From Negativicutes bacterium (GTDB lineage: Bacteria; Bacillota; Negativicutes; JAGOZY01), in the NCBI GenBank assembly GCA_018058445.1, contig JAGOZY010000032.1:1-8130 (forward strand): a DNA stretch of 8,130 nt. The letters are read 5' to 3'. Of this stretch, positions 6,509 to 8,130 are shown piece after piece. Position 1 is the stretch's first letter. Each line of letters begins with the position of its first letter. Position numbers and translations under genes: made by a program. A model generated the notes under the pieces. It did no database searches. It saw only the letters and a list, made by a program, of their open reading frames with translations, and was not told the DNA's origin.

Positions 6509-6844
6509 ATGTCTACTGATAATCATGAACATGACCATGAACACGAATTTGATATGGAAGAATCCATTGTTGTTATGACTGATGACGAAGGAAATGAACG
6601 CTATTACCGGGAAGAAGCTATTTTCCCAGTTGGCGAAAATACTTATGCAGTTTTAGTTGAGCTACAACTTGGCGAAGACGGCGACGTGGCTGATATCGAA
6701 GGCGAACCCGAAGTATTCATGGCTAAAGTCGTTATTGACGAAACTGGCGAAGAGACTTATGTCGATCCGACAGACGAAGAATTCGACGCAGCGATCGAAG
6801 CTTATGGTGAAATGTTCGAAGAAGACGACGAAGACGAAGAATAA
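6509..6844 (+). CDS. DUF1292 family protein (UPF0473, YrzB-like), very acidic with His-rich N-terminus
   Basis: 111 residues. The central part (about residues 18-72) has the DUF1292 pattern: an opening beta strand IVVMTDDEGNE, then FPVGENTYAVLVEL and a second strand pair ending in EVFMAKVV. The family's molecular role is unknown to me and I assign none. It is cytosolic by appearance, with no signal peptide or membrane segment. About 42 of 111 residues are Asp or Glu and only three are Lys or Arg, giving a very low predicted pI. The N-terminus has alternating histidines at 6, 8, 10 and 12 encoded by a hexamer repeat, and the last nine residues are nearly all acidic. It sits between ruvX and mltG, the place of yrzB in B. 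subtilis. A GAAGG-type site (6498-6502) precedes the ATG. It has its own promoter and terminator and may be a monocistronic unit. Confidence 0.88.
   Translation: MSTDNHEHDHEHEFDMEESIVVMTDDEGNERYYREEAIFPVGENTYAVLVELQLGEDGDVADIEGEPEVFMAKVVIDETGEETYVDPTDEEFDAAIEAYGEMFEEDDEDEE
6524..6547 (+). repeat. Four hexamer units encoding (His-Asp/Glu)x4
   Basis: Units CATGAA, CATGAC, CATGAA and CACGAA follow one another within the start of the DUF1292 gene. They encode His-Glu-His-Asp-His-Glu-His-Glu. The units are similar enough for replication slippage to change their number in frame. Confidence 0.8.
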
Positions 6845-6868
6845 TTTCAAAGTTTTGGCTTAATATGC

Positions 6869-6907
6869 AAAAAAGGAGACGAAGCTAATATGGCTTCGTC
6901 TTTTTCT
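6869..6907 (+). terminator. Rho-independent terminator after the DUF1292 gene
   Basis: AGACGAAGC (6877-6885) and GCTTCGTCT (6893-6901) form a perfect 9-bp stem with a 7-nt loop, followed by TTTTCTT. The A-run at 6869-6874 and two G-U pairs can extend it. It stands about 27 nt before the mltG start, so mltG depends on read-through or on a promoter I could not recognise. A short reading frame lies inside it (see findings). Confidence 0.9.
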
Positions 6908-6928
6908 TAAGAAATGGAGTATGCAGAA

Positions 6929-7969
6929 ATGGCCTGGAAAGAAAAGATTTGTAACTATATAGAGTCGATGAGTTCGAAAGCGAAAAAGATGTCAGCTGTC
7001 GGACTTTTTGTCGTGCTACTATTAACTGGATTTGTCTGGCAGCTATCACCTGCCGAGCCTCAAGGTGCACCAGAGCGTACTTTTATCCTAAAGCAAAATG
7101 ACAGTGCCTCAGAGATCGCCGCCAATCTTGCCGATCAAGGCTTTGTTCGTAGCTCGTTGGCTTTTAGAATGCTGGTGCGCTTGCGAGGGGCATCAAGTGA
7201 AATTCAAGCCGGAGTCTACCATATGAATGGCAATTTGAGTAGCTGGCAGATCTTGTCAAATCTGACCCAAGGAAAAGGCCGATATTACGCAAAAATAACG
7301 ATTCCTGAAGGTTACACTGTCAATCAAATTGCCGAGCTCCTAGAGTCCAAAGGACTCGCGCGGGCAGAAGATTTTAAAAAATTAGCGAGAGAGACTCAAG
7401 TGCCTTTCGTTGAAGAAAGCAGTCCTCCTGAAGTTGAGTATCCAGTAGAAGGATTTCTTTTCCCCGATACTTACCAACTCGCGCTGGATAAGCCAGCTGA
7501 GCAAGAGCTCATGGAATCGATGCTACAAAATTTCCAAGATCAGACAAAAGAGTTGCGCATCCAGCTACCACTGGATATGTCTTTTCGGCAGTGGGTCGTC
7601 TTAGCGTCACTTGTCGAACGGGAAGTTCGAAAGATTGACGAGCAGCCCCTTGTTGCCTCGATTTTTTGGAAACGACTCAAAATTGATATGCCTCTCCAAT
7701 CTTGCGCAAGCATACAATATATCTTAGGCTATCAAAAGCTCGAACTGAGTATTGCCGATACCCAGATTCCATCGCCATACAACACCTACCTTCATGGCGG
7801 CTTTCCGCCTGGTCCGGTTTCAAACCCTGGCTTATCGGCACTAAAGGCAGCCCTCAATCCGCCAGATACGGATTATCTGTTTTTTGTCGCTCAGTCCAAC
7901 GGAAGTCATATCTTCTCGAAAACCTATGAAGAACATTTGGCCGCTATCGAAATCGCTAGTCAGCCATAA
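6929..7969 (+). CDS. mltG: Endolytic murein transglycosylase MltG (YceG-like)
   Basis: Membrane-bound lytic transglycosylase that cuts nascent peptidoglycan strands and so sets glycan length. From the ATG at 6929 it has 346 residues. An in-frame ATG at 6914 would add five, but GGAG (6916-6919) is spaced 9 nt before 6929 and nothing suitable precedes 6914. Order: a short basic cytoplasmic N-terminus, one membrane helix at about 22-39 (MSAVGLFVVLLLTGFVWQL), then an extracellular region with a LysM-like part (ITIPEGYTVNQIAELLESKG at about 123-142) and the YceG catalytic domain. The catalytic Glu is Glu230 in LASLVEREV, matching Glu218 in the E. coli LASIVEKET motif. LQSCASIQYILG, SPYNTYLHGGFPPGPVSNPG and the closing FSKTYEEHL block complete the domain. 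Intact. It shares the region with ireB, also linked to wall synthesis. The next gene begins 15 nt later. Confidence 0.95.
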   Translation: MAWKEKICNYIESMSSKAKKMSAVGLFVVLLLTGFVWQLSPAEPQGAPERTFILKQNDSASEIAANLADQGFVRSSLAFRMLVRLRGASSEIQAGVYHMNGNLSSWQILSNLTQGKGRYYAKITIPEGYTVNQIAELLESKGLARAEDFKKLARETQVPFVEESSPPEVEYPVEGFLFPDTYQLALDKPAEQELMESMLQNFQDQTKELRIQLPLDMSFRQWVVLASLVEREVRKIDEQPLVASIFWKRLKIDMPLQSCASIQYILGYQKLELSIADTQIPSPYNTYLHGGFPPGPVSNPGLSALKAALNPPDTDYLFFVAQSNGSHIFSKTYEEHLAAIEIASQP

Positions 7970-7984
7970 GAGGGAGTGTAACAC

Positions 7985-8130
7985 ATGAAATTACCAGAAC
8001 TATTAGCCCCGGCTGGTGACTGGGAAAAAATGACCACTGCCTTTCTATTTGGGGCAGATGCGGTCTATATGGGTGGCAAAGAATTTGGTTTGCGGGCAGG
8101 TAGTGGAAATTTTACAGTAGACGAGATCGC
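7985..8130 (+). CDS. Peptidase U32 family protein, N-terminal fragment (3' end outside window)
   Basis: The first 48 codons are visible, starting at ATG 7985 with AGGGAG (7971-7976) 8 nt upstream. The sequence begins MKLPELLAPAGDWEKM, then AFLFGADAVYMGGKEFGLR, the standard opening of U32 proteins (PELLAPAG and GADAVY-x-GG). In B. subtilis two such genes (yrrN and yrrO, trhP1 and trhP2) follow mltG and are needed for tRNA uridine-34 hydroxylation; the E. coli relatives are YegQ/TrhP and RlhA. With only the N-terminus present I cannot say which subfamily this is, and the catalytic part is off the window. It is 15 nt after mltG and very probably cotranscribed with it. Confidence 0.85.
   Translation, partial: MKLPELLAPAGDWEKMTTAFLFGADAVYMGGKEFGLRAGSGNFTVDEI

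Noticed and set aside
6657..6863. Alternative + and - frames over the DUF1292 gene
   Set aside because: The GAA/GAC-rich coding of the acidic protein removes stops in other frames; the shadow proteins are low-complexity (Lys/Thr- or Phe/Val-rich).
7702..7929. 75-codon + frame inside mltG
   Set aside because: It covers the conserved YceG catalytic domain in another frame and has no independent support.
1..8130. Mobile element, CRISPR array, prophage or defence island
   Set aside because: All genes are housekeeping genes in a conserved order, with no terminal inverted repeats, regularly spaced repeats, transposase or integrase fragments, or break in base composition.

Overview
The window is a stretch of core chromosome from a low-to-mid-GC Gram-positive bacterium (Bacillota). 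Gene order and protein types point to the Clostridia rather than the Bacilli: a cysteine-bearing IscR-type Rrf2 regulator stands where bacilli carry CymR, and it is followed by an IscS/IscU pair. The rest of the order (rarA, Rrf2 regulator, cysteine desulfurase, alaS, ireB/yrzL, ruvX/yrrK, yrzB, mltG/yrrL, U32 peptidase) matches the Bacillus subtilis yrvN-yrrN neighbourhood as I recall it. The genus cannot be fixed from the sequence alone. All genes lie on the + strand and are tightly packed. I see no mobile element, CRISPR array, rRNA or tRNA.

Region by region. At 2-778 is the C-terminal part of RarA, closed by a strong intrinsic terminator that overlaps its stop codon and runs directly into the next promoter. 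At 800-2960 is an iron-sulfur assembly operon, iscR-iscS-iscU, with a near-consensus sigma-A promoter, a small dyad in the promoter spacer that could be an operator, and a closing hairpin. At 2961-5690 is alaS, with a roughly 100-nt leader that has no T-box but carries a hairpin just before a very strong ribosome binding site; the start is TTG at 3066. At 5695-6442 are ireB and ruvX, overlapping by 4 nt and served by their own promoter. At 6448-6906 is a promoter, a DUF1292 (YrzB-like) gene with a histidine-rich N-terminus, and an intrinsic terminator. At 6929-7969 is mltG, followed 15 nt later by the start of a U32-family protease gene that runs off the window.

Together the genes cover fork repair (RarA), Fe-S cluster supply with probable feedback control (IscR senses clusters built by IscS/IscU), tRNA charging (AlaS), 16S rRNA maturation (RuvX), control of cell-wall precursor synthesis (IreB), termination of glycan strands (MltG) and probably tRNA modification (U32 protein). 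I do not see a previously undescribed system. The points worth a second look are mostly regulatory: the iscR promoter dyad, the hairpin at the alaS ribosome binding site, a six-codon reading frame nested in a terminator, and small departures in conserved motifs (LPAVK in IscU, Cys spacing in IscR, the His repeat in the DUF1292 protein).
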